DNA from: an uncultured Tateyamaria sp.
Lineage (GTDB): Bacteria > Pseudomonadota > Alphaproteobacteria > Rhodobacterales > Rhodobacteraceae
Direction of reading: 5' to 3'
Assembly: GCF_947503385.1 (NCBI RefSeq)
Contig: NZ_CANNDO010000001.1
Coordinates: forward strand, 930,001-994,000
DNA length: 64,000 nucleotides
Below the pieces are notes generated by a model that saw nothing but the letters and a program-made list of their open reading frames with translations, was not told where the DNA came from and did no database searches. Made by a program: the position numbers and the translations under genes. Positions 19,896 through 28,379 of the stretch are shown here, one piece after another; within the stretch, counting starts at the first letter, position 1; every line of letters begins with the position of its first letter.

Positions 19896-21227
19896 ATGAC
19901 GCACTCTCCTTTTACCCCGGGCGTGGCCGCAGCTAGGCTGGAGCCTGAGGCCTATGCCGAGAACTTTGCAGATTTGCACCCCGCGCTGGACGATCACGAA
20001 GCGTTGGTGGCGGCGGATCGCTGTTATTTTTGCCACGACGCGCCCTGCATCACGGCCTGCCCGACAGATATCGACATCCCCCTGTTCATCCGGCAAATCG
20101 CAACAGGCACGCCCGATGCGGCGGCCAAAACGATCCTGAGCCAGAACATCATGGGCGGCATGTGCGCCCGTGTGTGCCCGACAGAAACACTCTGCGAAGA
20201 GGCCTGTGTGCGCGAAGTGGCCGAGGGCAAGCCGGTGCTGATTGGCCAGCTTCAACGCTACGCGACCGACCACTTGCAAGAACAGGGTCTCCATCCCTTC
20301 TCCCGCGCTGCGGTCACTGGTAAAACAGTGGCCGTGGTGGGGGCGGGACCGGCGGGTCTGTCCTGCGCCCATCGGTTGGCGATGCTCGGCCATGCGGTCA
20401 CGGTATACGATGCACGGCCCAAGCCCGGAGGGCTGAATGAATACGGGATTGCCACATACAAAACGCCAGACGGGTTTGCGCAGTCAGAAGTGGATTGGCT
20501 GCTGAAGATTGGCGGGATCACGTTGGAACATGGCAAAGCCCTGGGGCGCGACATGTCGCTGGACCAATTGCAGGCCGACCACGACGCAGTGTTTTTGGGC
20601 ATGGGTCTTGGCGGTGTCAATGCGTTGGCGGTCGAGGGCAGCGATAAAAGCGGGGTGCTGGATGCGGTTGATTTCATTGCTGACCTGCGGCAGGCGTCGG
20701 ACGTGGCTTCGTTGCCCGTGGGCCGTGACGTGGTTGTGATCGGCGGCGGGATGACTGCCGTGGATGCGGCGGTGCAAGCCAAGCTCTTGGGGGCATTGAA
20801 CGTGACGTTGGCCTACCGTCGGGGCCGCGACCGGATGAATGCCAGTCGGTTCGAACAGGACCTTGCGGCGTCTAAAGGCGTGCGGATCATGACGCATGTG
20901 GTGCCGCGCGCCGTGCACGGAAATGGGTCGGTGCGCGAGATCGAATTTGAATATGTCAACGACGATATGACCGGCACGGGCGAGACCGTGCGACTGGCGG
21001 CGGATCAGGTGCTGCGGGCAATTGGGCAGACGCTGACGGGTGACGGGATGCCGACGCTTGAGCAGGGCAAGATCGCTGTAACCGGAGCGGGACGTACGTC
21101 GCTGGAGGGTGTCTGGGCGGGCGGGGATTGCGCGCTTGGGGGCGATGACCTGACCGTGACGGCGGTGGCTGAAGGGCGTGACGCCGCGATGGACATTCAC
21201 AAGACTTTGATGGGTGCGGCGGGGTGA
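19896..21227 (+). CDS. preT: NAD-dependent dihydropyrimidine dehydrogenase, PreT subunit
   Basis: Electron-transfer subunit (GltD-like, FAD and Fe-S) of bacterial dihydropyrimidine dehydrogenase, which reduces uracil or thymine with NADH in the first step of reductive pyrimidine breakdown. 443 residues. Seen: N-terminal Fe-S cysteines (CYFCHDAPCITACP and CARVCPTETLCEEAC, about 43-110), FAD-binding VVGAGPAGLSCAHR (about 147), NAD-binding VIGGGMTAVDAA (about 283) and a C-terminal AGGDCALGGDD flavin motif. GGAG precedes the ATG by 8 nt. Its stop codon lies inside a REP-like palindrome; preA follows 24 bp later. Confidence 0.94.
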   Translation: MTHSPFTPGVAAARLEPEAYAENFADLHPALDDHEALVAADRCYFCHDAPCITACPTDIDIPLFIRQIATGTPDAAAKTILSQNIMGGMCARVCPTETLCEEACVREVAEGKPVLIGQLQRYATDHLQEQGLHPFSRAAVTGKTVAVVGAGPAGLSCAHRLAMLGHAVTVYDARPKPGGLNEYGIATYKTPDGFAQSEVDWLLKIGGITLEHGKALGRDMSLDQLQADHDAVFLGMGLGGVNALAVEGSDKSGVLDAVDFIADLRQASDVASLPVGRDVVVIGGGMTAVDAAVQAKLLGALNVTLAYRRGRDRMNASRFEQDLAASKGVRIMTHVVPRAVHGNGSVREIEFEYVNDDMTGTGETVRLAADQVLRAIGQTLTGDGMPTLEQGKIAVTGAGRTSLEGVWAGGDCALGGDDLTVTAVAEGRDAAMDIHKTLMGAAG

Positions 21228-21240
21228 ACCCCGCCCTACG
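21218..21240. repeat. single REP-like palindrome overlapping the preT stop
   Basis: 23-bp element whose reverse complement matches the left REP arm at 32044-32066 and 32405-32427 at 21 of 23 positions; the two differences are compensatory and keep the GGCGGGG/CCCCGCC stem. The preT TGA (21225-21227) lies in its loop. Confidence 0.7.
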
Positions 21241-21251
21241 GGAGATGGCAC

Positions 21252-22550
21252 ATGGCTGATCTGACAAGTGAATTTGTGGGCATCAAAAGCCCAAACCCGT
21301 TCTGGCTAGCGTCGGCCCCTCCGACGGACAAGGAATACAATGTGCGCCGCGCCTTTGAGGCGGGCTGGGGCGGTGTGGTCTGGAAGACGCTGGGCGAGGC
21401 CGGGCCGCCGGTGGTGAACGTCAACGGGCCGCGCTATGGCGCGATTTTTGGAGCGGACCGACGGCTCTTGGGGCTCAACAATATTGAGCTGATCACAGAC
21501 CGGCCGCTCGAGGTGAACCTGCAAGAGATCAAGGCGGTCAAACGCGACTACCCGGACCGGGCAATGGTCGTGTCGCTGATGGTGCCCTGCGAAGAAGACC
21601 CATGGGCACGAATCCTGCCGCTGGTCGAAGAGACGGGTGCAGACGGGGTTGAGTTGAACTTTGGTTGTCCGCACGGGATGTCGGAGCGGGGGATGGGATC
21701 CGCTGTGGGGCAGGTGCCCGAATACATCGAGATGGTCACACGCTGGGTGAAAAAGCACACGCGTATGCCGGTGATCGTCAAACTAACGCCAAACATCACT
21801 GACGTACGCAAACCGGCGGCTGCGGCGCACGCAGGTGGTGCAGATGCGGTGAGCCTGATCAACACGATCAATTCGATCACCTCCGTTGATCTCGACCTGT
21901 TTTCGCCGGAGCCGACGATCGACGGCAAGGGCGCGCATGGGGGCTATTGCGGGCCTGCTGTCAAACCCATCGCCTTGAACATGGTGGCCGAGATTGCGCG
22001 CGACCCGGACCTGCGCGGCTTGCCGATCAGTGGTATTGGCGGGGTGACCACGTGGAAAGACGCCGCAGAATTCCTTGCCCTTGGCGCGGGCAACGTGCAG
22101 GTGTGCACGGCGGCGATGACCTACGGTTTCAAAATTGTCCAAGAGATGATTTCGGGCCTGTCAGAGTACCTCGATGACAAGCAGATTGGTCTTGACGACC
22201 TTGTGGGTCGGGCTGTGCCGAACGTCACGGACTGGAACCAGTTGAACCTGAATTACGTGACCAAGGCGCGGATCGACCAAGCCTCCTGCATTTCGTGTGG
22301 GCGGTGCTATGCGGCTTGCGAGGACACGTCTCATCAGGCCATCTCTATGTCTGAAGACCGGACTTTTGAGGTGATCGACGCGGAATGCGTCGCCTGCAAT
22401 CTGTGCGTCAATGTCTGTCCCGTCGACAACTGCATCACCATGGAAGAATTGCCCATGGGGGCCACCGACGCGCGCACAGGCAAGCCTGTGGAAGAATACG
22501 CAAACTGGACAACGCACCCCAACAACCCGGCGGCCACAGCCGCCGAGTGA
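21252..22550 (+). CDS. preA: NAD-dependent dihydropyrimidine dehydrogenase, PreA subunit
   Basis: Catalytic FMN subunit partnering PreT, converting uracil/thymine to the 5,6-dihydro forms. 432 residues. Seen: dihydroorotate-dehydrogenase-like barrel (about 1-325) with NPFWLASAPPT, ELNFGCPHGMSERGMG containing the catalytic cysteine region, and SGIGGVTTWKDAAEF; then two C-terminal 4Fe-4S clusters, CISCGRCYAAC and CVACNLCVNVCP (about 343-395). ATG at 21252 has GGAG 8 nt upstream. In operon with preT; together with the hydrolases at 23967 and 25605 it makes a full pathway. Confidence 0.96.
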   Translation: MADLTSEFVGIKSPNPFWLASAPPTDKEYNVRRAFEAGWGGVVWKTLGEAGPPVVNVNGPRYGAIFGADRRLLGLNNIELITDRPLEVNLQEIKAVKRDYPDRAMVVSLMVPCEEDPWARILPLVEETGADGVELNFGCPHGMSERGMGSAVGQVPEYIEMVTRWVKKHTRMPVIVKLTPNITDVRKPAAAAHAGGADAVSLINTINSITSVDLDLFSPEPTIDGKGAHGGYCGPAVKPIALNMVAEIARDPDLRGLPISGIGGVTTWKDAAEFLALGAGNVQVCTAAMTYGFKIVQEMISGLSEYLDDKQIGLDDLVGRAVPNVTDWNQLNLNYVTKARIDQASCISCGRCYAACEDTSHQAISMSEDRTFEVIDAECVACNLCVNVCPVDNCITMEELPMGATDARTGKPVEEYANWTTHPNNPAATAAE

Positions 22551-22563
22551 GGGGCCGGGTCGG

Positions 22564-23088
22564 TCAGACCGGCGTGCCGTCCGTCTCAGTTGGTCCTGCT
22601 TCGGCCTGCGCCGCCGCAGGCGCGGTGAGTGTCGTCGCCTCGACCGGGGTCTGAACCGCCGCGATCAGCAGTTCGAGCCGTTGCTTGGCCTGTGTGGCCT
22701 CGGCTATGCGACGCGCTTCGCTCTCGGACACGTCCGCCGCTTCGGACATGCTGGCCTCGACTGCTGTGCGTGTGCTGCTTGCGTCGCTTGTCGTTGTGCT
22801 AAGCGGCGCAGCACTGGCCGCTGCTGACGATTGCCGCGCTGCGGGCGCAGTCGTTGCGCTGGTCGCGTTGGCTGACGCGGGTGTCGTGGTCGGGTCCATA
22901 CCGCTGCCTGTGCCGGTTGTGTCAGCGCTGTCGCTGCTGCCAGAGGCGGGGGCGGGGGGTGCGGTGTCTTCGGACTGTCCGGCACCGCGCGTGGACGGGT
23001 TGTTGCCTGTGTTACTAGGATCGGCCGGCCCGTTGTTTTGCGCCTGAGGCGGCGTTGTCGGGGGTCCGAAAATCGAAATAATGCTCAT
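22564..23088 (-). CDS. hypothetical Ala/Ser/Thr/Pro-rich protein
   Basis: 174-residue protein I do not recognise. It is low in complexity: the first 110 residues are rich in Pro, Thr, Ser, Ala and Gly with almost no hydrophobic core, so probably disordered; residues about 110-145 (SESEARRIAEATQAKQRLELLI) could form one amphipathic helix. No signal peptide or membrane segment. GAGTGG precedes the ATG at 23088. It lies between preA (convergent) and rutR (upstream, same strand, 97 bp). Coding use looks normal, but compositional bias makes the call less certain. Confidence 0.55.
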   Translation of the reverse strand: MSIISIFGPPTTPPQAQNNGPADPSNTGNNPSTRGAGQSEDTAPPAPASGSSDSADTTGTGSGMDPTTTPASANATSATTAPAARQSSAAASAAPLSTTTSDASSTRTAVEASMSEAADVSESEARRIAEATQAKQRLELLIAAVQTPVEATTLTAPAAAQAEAGPTETDGTPV

Positions 23089-23185
23089 GTTCCACTCTTT
23101 GGTTTCTTACACCCTCACCCGGAGGTGGTGATGCCGTCCAGAGTATGAACGGTCGGTTAATCTGCGCGGAAGTGTGAAAAAGGGG

Positions 23186-23812
23186 TTAACGAACGGTTGG
23201 CGCCAGCAAGTTGGTAAACAGAGTGCGCAGGAACGGGTCCGCGCCCGGTGCCGGTTGATCCGTGTCGAGCAATACGCGGATTTGCGCACCGAAATCGGCG
23301 TAGTGCTGTGTCGTGGCCCAAATGGCAAAAATCAGGTGCCGCGGGTCTATCGGCGCCAGTTTTCCGGCGTCGATCCATCTCTGGATGACGTGGCATTTTT
23401 CGTCGAACAACGGCTTTAGATCCGCCTTGAGGTGTGGCGCCATGCGTGGGGCGCCTTGCAGGATCTCATTGGCGAACAAGCGGCTTTCGCGGGGCAGATC
23501 ACGCGCCATATCCAATTTGCGCTGCACATAGGCCAAAATCTCGTCCAGCGGCTCGCCGCCTGCATCCATTTCCACCAGCGGGTCGAGCCACGTTTCCATC
23601 AACTGATTGAGGAGCGTGACATGGATCTCTTCCTTGCCTGCGAAGTAGTACAGGATGTTCGGCTTGGACAGGCCTGCCGCTTCGGCAATCTGATCCAGTG
23701 TCGCTCCGCGGTAGCCATGTTCGGCAAACACATCCAGCGCCGCATCCAGAATGCGGCGCCGGTTGCGCAGCTGAATGCGGCTGGGCGCCTTTACAGGTGT
23801 GTCGTCGGGCAT
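23186..23812 (-). CDS. rutR: RutR, TetR-family pyrimidine-responsive regulator
   Basis: Regulator of pyrimidine degradation; in E. coli, RutR binds uracil or thymine and leaves its operator. 208 residues. Seen: TetR HTH (about 14-60: RILDAALDVFAEHGYRGATL, AGLSKPNILYYFAGKEE) and a C-terminal domain strongly like E. coli RutR, notably LFANEILQGAP and APIDPRHLIFAIWATTQHYA. Start set at 23812 (MPDDTP); an open frame continues upstream but would run through the operator at 23919. Divergent from the beta-ureidopropionase gene. Confidence 0.93.
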   Translation of the reverse strand: MPDDTPVKAPSRIQLRNRRRILDAALDVFAEHGYRGATLDQIAEAAGLSKPNILYYFAGKEEIHVTLLNQLMETWLDPLVEMDAGGEPLDEILAYVQRKLDMARDLPRESRLFANEILQGAPRMAPHLKADLKPLFDEKCHVIQRWIDAGKLAPIDPRHLIFAIWATTQHYADFGAQIRVLLDTDQPAPGADPFLRTLFTNLLAPTVR

Positions 23813-23918
23813 CGCTTTGGTTCCGGAACCTGCTGCAAGTCTGGGCAAATGCATAATCCAGTGGCAGCGTGGATCAAACCAGTTCTTGACAGTCGCGCAG
23901 TGGCTGGCAATCGTTGGG

Positions 23919-23934
23919 TTGACCAAATGGTCAA
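23919..23934. promoter_or_regulatory. RutR operator
   Basis: TTGACCAAATGGTCAA fits the published E. coli RutR consensus TTGACCAnnTGGTCAA at every defined position. It lies 33 bp upstream of the hydrolase start and about 107 bp upstream of rutR. A TTGACA box at 23885-23890 could be a -35 element for the rightward promoter, but no good -10 is seen. Confidence 0.88.
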
Positions 23935-23966
23935 AAGTTTAGTGGCACCTGACTGAGGGGAACCTT

Positions 23967-25217
23967 ATGGCGGCACCTGGGGAAAACCTGCGGATCAATG
24001 GCGACAGGCTGTGGGACAGCCTGATGGAGATGGCCAAGATCGGACCCGGTGTGGCGGGGGGCAACAACCGCCAGACCCTGACGGACGAGGACGGCGCGGG
24101 CCGCGCCCTGTTCCAGTCATGGTGCGAGGCGGCGGGCTGCGAAATGGGCCTTGACCAGATGGGCAACATGTTTGCGATGCGCTCGGGCACAGACCCGGAT
24201 GCGCTGCCGGTCTATGTCGGCTCGCATCTCGACACCCAGCCGACAGGCGGGAAGTATGACGGAGTTCTTGGGGTTTTGGGTGGGCTGGAGATTATCCGTA
24301 CTCTCAACGATCTGGACGTCAAGACAAAGCACCCGATCGTGGTCACCAACTTTACCAACGAGGAAGGCACGCGCTACGCGCCTGCCATGCTGTCCTCGGG
24401 TGTATTTGCGGGCATCCACGATCAGGATTGGGCCTATGACCGCAAAGATTCGGACGGCAAGACATTCGGCGACGAGCTGAAACGCATCGGCTGGCGCGGC
24501 GACGAAGAAGTCGGCGCGCGCAAGATGCACGCCTTTTTTGAACTGCATATCGAACAGGGGCCAATCCTTGAGGCAGAGGGCAAGGACATCGGCGTTGTAA
24601 CCCACGGGCAAGGCCTGTCGTGGACACAAGTCACCGTCGAGGGCAAGGACAGCCACACCGGCTCGACCCCGATGCCGATGCGCAAGAACGCGGGCCTTGG
24701 CATGGCCCGGATGCTCGAAAAGGTGGACGAGATCGCGTGGTCTCATGCGCCGCACGCGGTGGGCGCGGCGGGGCATATCGACGTCTACCCCAACTCGCGC
24801 AACGTGATCCCGGGCAAGGTTGTATTCACGGTGGATTTCCGGTCGCCGGAGTTGAGCGTGATCGAAGACATGGAGGCGCGGCTGCGCGTGGAGGCGCAAA
24901 AGATCGCCGACGACATGGGGCTGACCGTCCGGTTCGAGAAAGTGGGCGGGTTCGATCCCGTGGCCTTTGACGACGGCTGTGTCAGCGCTGTTCGGACCGC
25001 GGCAGAGCGACTCGGTTATTCGCACCGGGACATCATCTCGGGCGCGGGCCATGACGCGTGCTGGATCAACCAAGTGGCACCCACGGCGATGGTGATGTGC
25101 CCCTGCGTGGATGGGCTGAGCCACAACGAGGCCGAAGAGATATCGCGTGAATGGGCAATGGCTGGCACGGATGTGCTGATGCACGCCGTGGTCGAGACGG
25201 CGGAGATCGTGGGGTGA
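23967..25217 (+). CDS. Zn-dependent hydrolase, probable beta-ureidopropionase
   Basis: M20-family amidohydrolase of 416 residues that likely cleaves N-carbamoyl-beta-alanine to beta-alanine, CO2 and ammonia, the last step of reductive pyrimidine breakdown. Seen: first metal motif YVGSHLDTQPTGGKYDG (about 72-88), NEEGTRY, FFELHIEQGPILE (about 189-201), a dimerisation insert beginning near 215, and the C-terminal ISGAGHDACW with metal His. AGGGGAA precedes the ATG. It is the first gene right of the RutR operator; family members on hydantoin or allantoate substrates are alternatives, but the context favours ureidopropionase. Confidence 0.9.
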   Translation: MAAPGENLRINGDRLWDSLMEMAKIGPGVAGGNNRQTLTDEDGAGRALFQSWCEAAGCEMGLDQMGNMFAMRSGTDPDALPVYVGSHLDTQPTGGKYDGVLGVLGGLEIIRTLNDLDVKTKHPIVVTNFTNEEGTRYAPAMLSSGVFAGIHDQDWAYDRKDSDGKTFGDELKRIGWRGDEEVGARKMHAFFELHIEQGPILEAEGKDIGVVTHGQGLSWTQVTVEGKDSHTGSTPMPMRKNAGLGMARMLEKVDEIAWSHAPHAVGAAGHIDVYPNSRNVIPGKVVFTVDFRSPELSVIEDMEARLRVEAQKIADDMGLTVRFEKVGGFDPVAFDDGCVSAVRTAAERLGYSHRDIISGAGHDACWINQVAPTAMVMCPCVDGLSHNEAEEISREWAMAGTDVLMHAVVETAEIVG

Positions 25218-25534
25218 TTGACCCGGACCTCTCGCTGGCGGACCGGATCGCGGATATGGTCGCGACCGAAGTGGCCGACGCGCCGCAAGGCACGGCCGCA
25301 GACAGGGCGACGGTCCAAGCCTTTGCCGATGCGCTGGTGCAGCCGTTCGAGACAACGGTGCATTTCAGCGGCGGGGTGACACAGCGCTGTTGGACCGTGA
25401 CCCGCACAGATGGGGCGTACCGGGTCGTGTACCTGCCACGGGCCGGGTACTTTGCCTTGTGTGTCGAAAGCGACTTCGGGCCTCTGGACATTGGTGTGCA
25501 CGGGCCTGCGTTGGGATGTTTTGCAAGTGTGTGA
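25214..25534 (+). CDS. small hypothetical protein in the pyrimidine operon
   Basis: 106-residue protein I do not recognise, starting at a GTG that overlaps the preceding stop (GTGA) with GGAG 8 nt upstream, so probably translated by coupling. No signal peptide or membrane helix; the second half alternates short strands (VTQRCWTVTRTDGAYRVVYL) suggestive of a small beta fold. Position between ureidopropionase and dihydropyrimidinase suggests an accessory role, but nothing in the sequence shows what it is. Confidence 0.65.
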   Translation: MIDPDLSLADRIADMVATEVADAPQGTAADRATVQAFADALVQPFETTVHFSGGVTQRCWTVTRTDGAYRVVYLPRAGYFALCVESDFGPLDIGVHGPALGCFASV

Positions 25535-25535
25535 G

Positions 25536-25582
25536 CTGGGGGCCAGCCCCCAGACCCCCGTGGTATTTTTCGTCAGAAGAAA
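25536..25582 (+). repeat. hairpin-plus-tail dispersed element, copy 3
   Basis: Hairpin CTGGGGGCCAGCCCCCAG (25536-25553) followed by ACCCCCGTGGTATTTTT and CGTCAGAAGAA. Nearly identical to the copy at 39360-39409. It forms most of the gap between two genes of one operon and ends 22 bp before the dihydropyrimidinase start. Confidence 0.75.
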
Positions 25583-25604
25583 CAGCTGACAGAGGAGCAA
25601 AGAG

Positions 25605-27065
25605 ATGACCAAGGTGATCAAGGGCGGGATGGTCTGTACGGCGGACCGGACGTGGAAGGCCGATGTGCTGATCGAGGGTGAGACGATCAAGGCGATTGGC
25701 GAGGACCTGTCAGGCGATGAGTATATCGATGCCGAAGGTGCCTATGTCATTCCCGGCGGGATCGACCCGCACACGCATCTCGAGATGCCGTTTATGGGAA
25801 CAACAGCGGCTGAGACGTTCGAGAGCGGCACGTGGGCCGCGGCAGTTGGCGGGACCACAATGATCGTCGATTTCTGTCTGCCGGGTGCCGATGGGTCGAT
25901 CAAAAACGCGATCAACGAATGGCACCGCAAGTCGGCGCCGCAGATTTGCTCCGATGTTGGTTATCATATGGCCATCACAGGCTGGGACGAGAGCATCTTT
26001 AACGAGATGAAAGATGCCGTCGACATGGGCGTAAACTCGTTCAAGCACTTCATGGCCTACAAGGGCGCGCTGATGATCGAGGATGATGAGATGTTCGCCT
26101 CGTTCAAGCGTTGCGCCGAACTGGGCGCTTTGCCGATGGTCCATGCCGAGAACGGCGATCTGGTGGCCGAGATGCAGCAAAAGTACTTTGATCAGGGGAT
26201 CACGGGGCCTGAAGGGCACGCCTATTCCCGTCCGCCGGAGTTCGAGGGCGAAGCGGCGAACCGGGCCATCACCATTGCCGATGCGGCGGGTGTGCCGCTC
26301 TATATCGTGCACGTGTCCTGCGAGCAGGCGCATGAGGCGATCCGGCGCGCGCGGCAAAAGGGGATGCGGGTTTACGGCGAACCCTTGGTGCAGTTCCTGA
26401 CGTTGGACGAAAGCGAATACTTCAACAAGGATTGGGATCATGCCGCGCGGCGGGTGATGTCGCCGCCATTCCGGTCCAAGGACCATCAGGATTCGCTGTG
26501 GGCGGGCCTTCAGGCCGGGTCGTTGCAGGTGGTGGCCACGGATCACGCGGCGTTCAACACCGATCAGAAGCGGGCAGGGCGCGACGATTTCCGCATCATT
26601 CCCAACGGCTCGAACGGGTTGGAGGAGCGGCTGGCTGTGCTCTGGACCGAAGGGGTGGAGACGGGACGGCTGACGCCGAATGAGTTTGTCGCCGTGACCT
26701 CGACCAACGTGGCCAAGATACTGAACATCTACCCCAAGAAAGGCGCGCTGGTCGAAGGAGCGGATGCCGACATCGTGGTGTGGGATCCGAAGATCACCAA
26801 GACAATCAGCCCCGCCAATCACCATTCAGTTCTGGACTACAACGTGTTCGAGGGCTTTGAGGTCAAGGCGCAGTCGCGGTACACGCTGAGCCGGGGTGAA
26901 GTGATCTGGGCCTGGGGGCAAAACTCGCAACCCAGCCCGGGGCGCGGCAAGTTCGTGCCACGGCCTGCTTTTGCGTCGGCATCCGTGGCGCTGTCGAAGT
27001 GGAAGGCGCTGACAGCACCCAAGATGATCGAGCGTGATCCACTGAACATTCCGGCGGGGATTTGA
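25605..27065 (+). CDS. hydA: dihydropyrimidinase (D-hydantoinase)
   Basis: Zinc amidohydrolase that opens dihydrouracil/dihydrothymine to N-carbamoyl-beta-amino acids; second step of the pathway. 486 residues, normal length. Seen: metal motif GGIDPHTHLEMPF (H56, H58), the region SFKHFMAYKG (about 145-154) carrying the carboxylated lysine of the family, VHVSCEQAHEAI, and VATDHAAFNTDQK with the catalytic Asp (about 313). GAGGAG is well placed before the ATG. Between PreTA and ureidopropionase steps and within the RutR-controlled strand. Confidence 0.95.
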   Translation: MTKVIKGGMVCTADRTWKADVLIEGETIKAIGEDLSGDEYIDAEGAYVIPGGIDPHTHLEMPFMGTTAAETFESGTWAAAVGGTTMIVDFCLPGADGSIKNAINEWHRKSAPQICSDVGYHMAITGWDESIFNEMKDAVDMGVNSFKHFMAYKGALMIEDDEMFASFKRCAELGALPMVHAENGDLVAEMQQKYFDQGITGPEGHAYSRPPEFEGEAANRAITIADAAGVPLYIVHVSCEQAHEAIRRARQKGMRVYGEPLVQFLTLDESEYFNKDWDHAARRVMSPPFRSKDHQDSLWAGLQAGSLQVVATDHAAFNTDQKRAGRDDFRIIPNGSNGLEERLAVLWTEGVETGRLTPNEFVAVTSTNVAKILNIYPKKGALVEGADADIVVWDPKITKTISPANHHSVLDYNVFEGFEVKAQSRYTLSRGEVIWAWGQNSQPSPGRGKFVPRPAFASASVALSKWKALTAPKMIERDPLNIPAGI

Positions 27066-27583
27066 CATTGGCGAATTGGTTCACGCCCGACCCAATTCCG
27101 AACTCGGATGTCGCTGACCGGGATGCCCGCAATAAAGCCGCACTGCTATTGCGTCGCTTTGCAGTTGGGCGGATTACGAACGATGAATTCGAAGATGGCG
27201 CACCGACAACGGCTGATCCTGCCGTGGCTGCGATCTGGGATACTGCGTGGGTCTATTACTCCGATTTGCGCGAACACCGTCTTCGCGGGCCTGATCGGCT
27301 GCATCCAGACGCGAAACGCGCATGGGTTCGCTGGATTCTTTTTCTTGATTCCGATCTGCCGTATCGATGGCCCGCAATCCGGCATCCCGGCAATGATCCG
27401 GAGGCAGGACGCCGTTGCGATCTTTTGGCTTGGCTTATCGGGTCACTGAGCCGTGTGTCTGCAACACCTGAACAAGAACGCTTCACAAATTCGGGGCATT
27501 ATCCTGTCTGGCCGTTCTCGTCAGTGCGTGATTACAAAGCGGCGCTTCGAAACCCAAAGAGGTTGGCGTGCCAAAAGCAATAA
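27062..27583 (+). CDS. hypothetical protein, lower GC, TTG start
   Basis: 173-residue protein I do not recognise. The first usable codon is TTG at 27062, overlapping the dihydropyrimidinase TGA by 4 bp; a second TTG is at 27068, and no ATG or GTG start is near. GC is about 55 percent by hand count of three lines, lower than its neighbours. Trp- and Arg-rich, no membrane segment, with YYSDLREHRL and DLPYRWPAIRHPG as possible motifs. It overlaps the next ABC gene by 16 bp. It may be a late insertion into the operon. Confidence 0.6.
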   Translation: MTLANWFTPDPIPNSDVADRDARNKAALLLRRFAVGRITNDEFEDGAPTTADPAVAAIWDTAWVYYSDLREHRLRGPDRLHPDAKRAWVRWILFLDSDLPYRWPAIRHPGNDPEAGRRCDLLAWLIGSLSRVSATPEQERFTNSGHYPVWPFSSVRDYKAALRNPKRLACQKQ

Positions 27584-28353
27584 ACGTAATCAGCGCTCAA
27601 AATCTCGACCTGACATTTCAGACGAATGACGGCCCCGTTCACGCGCTCAAGGGCGTATCGCTGGATATCGAAAAGGGGGACTTCGTGTCCTTCATTGGCC
27701 CTTCGGGCTGCGGCAAGACGACGTTTCTGCGCTGCATGGCGGATCTTGAGGCACCCACCGGAGGGTCAATCACCGTAAACGGGGTGTCGCCGGAAGAAGC
27801 GCGGAAGGCGCGGGCCTATGGGTACGTGTTTCAGGCCGCTGGGCTTTATCCGTGGCGGACAATCGGGCGGAACATTTCGTTGCCGCTCGAGATCATGGGG
27901 TATTCCAAGGGCGATATCGCGGAACGGGTGACGCGGACTTTGGAGTTGGTCGAGCTGTCTGGTTTTGAAAAGAAATTCCCGTGGCAGCTGTCTGGCGGGA
28001 TGCAACAGCGTGCTTCAATCGCGCGGGCGCTGGCCTTTGATGCTGATATCCTGCTGATGGATGAACCATTCGGAGCGCTGGACGAAATCGTTCGGGACCA
28101 CTTGAATGAACAACTCTTGCAGCTGTGGGCGCGGACGGAAAAGACGATCGCCTTTGTCACTCATTCCATCCCCGAGGCGGTCTATCTGTCCACGCGCATC
28201 GTTGTGATGTCGCCGCGTCCGGGGCGGATCACTGATGTGATCGAAAGCACCCTGCCGCGTGAGCGACCGCTGGATATCCGCGAAAGCCCGGAGTTCCTTG
28301 AGATTGCCCACCGGGTGCGGGACGGGTTGCGAGCCGGGCACGCCTATGACTGA
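27568..28353 (+). CDS. ABC transporter ATP-binding protein (NitT/TauT type)
   Basis: ATPase of the four-gene importer that follows; 261 residues. Seen: Walker A GPSGCGKTTF (about 47-56), Q-loop VFQAAGLYPWRTIGRN, signature LSGGMQQRASIARAL (about 147-161), Walker B ILLMDEPFGALD and H-loop VTHSIPEAVYL. Starts at a GTG with AAAGAGG upstream. By family and position in the reductive pyrimidine operon it probably powers uptake of a pyrimidine or hydantoin-like compound. Confidence 0.92.
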   Translation: MPKAINVISAQNLDLTFQTNDGPVHALKGVSLDIEKGDFVSFIGPSGCGKTTFLRCMADLEAPTGGSITVNGVSPEEARKARAYGYVFQAAGLYPWRTIGRNISLPLEIMGYSKGDIAERVTRTLELVELSGFEKKFPWQLSGGMQQRASIARALAFDADILLMDEPFGALDEIVRDHLNEQLLQLWARTEKTIAFVTHSIPEAVYLSTRIVVMSPRPGRITDVIESTLPRERPLDIRESPEFLEIAHRVRDGLRAGHAYD

Positions 28354-28379
28354 GGGTCACGTGATTGTCGGGATCGGGC

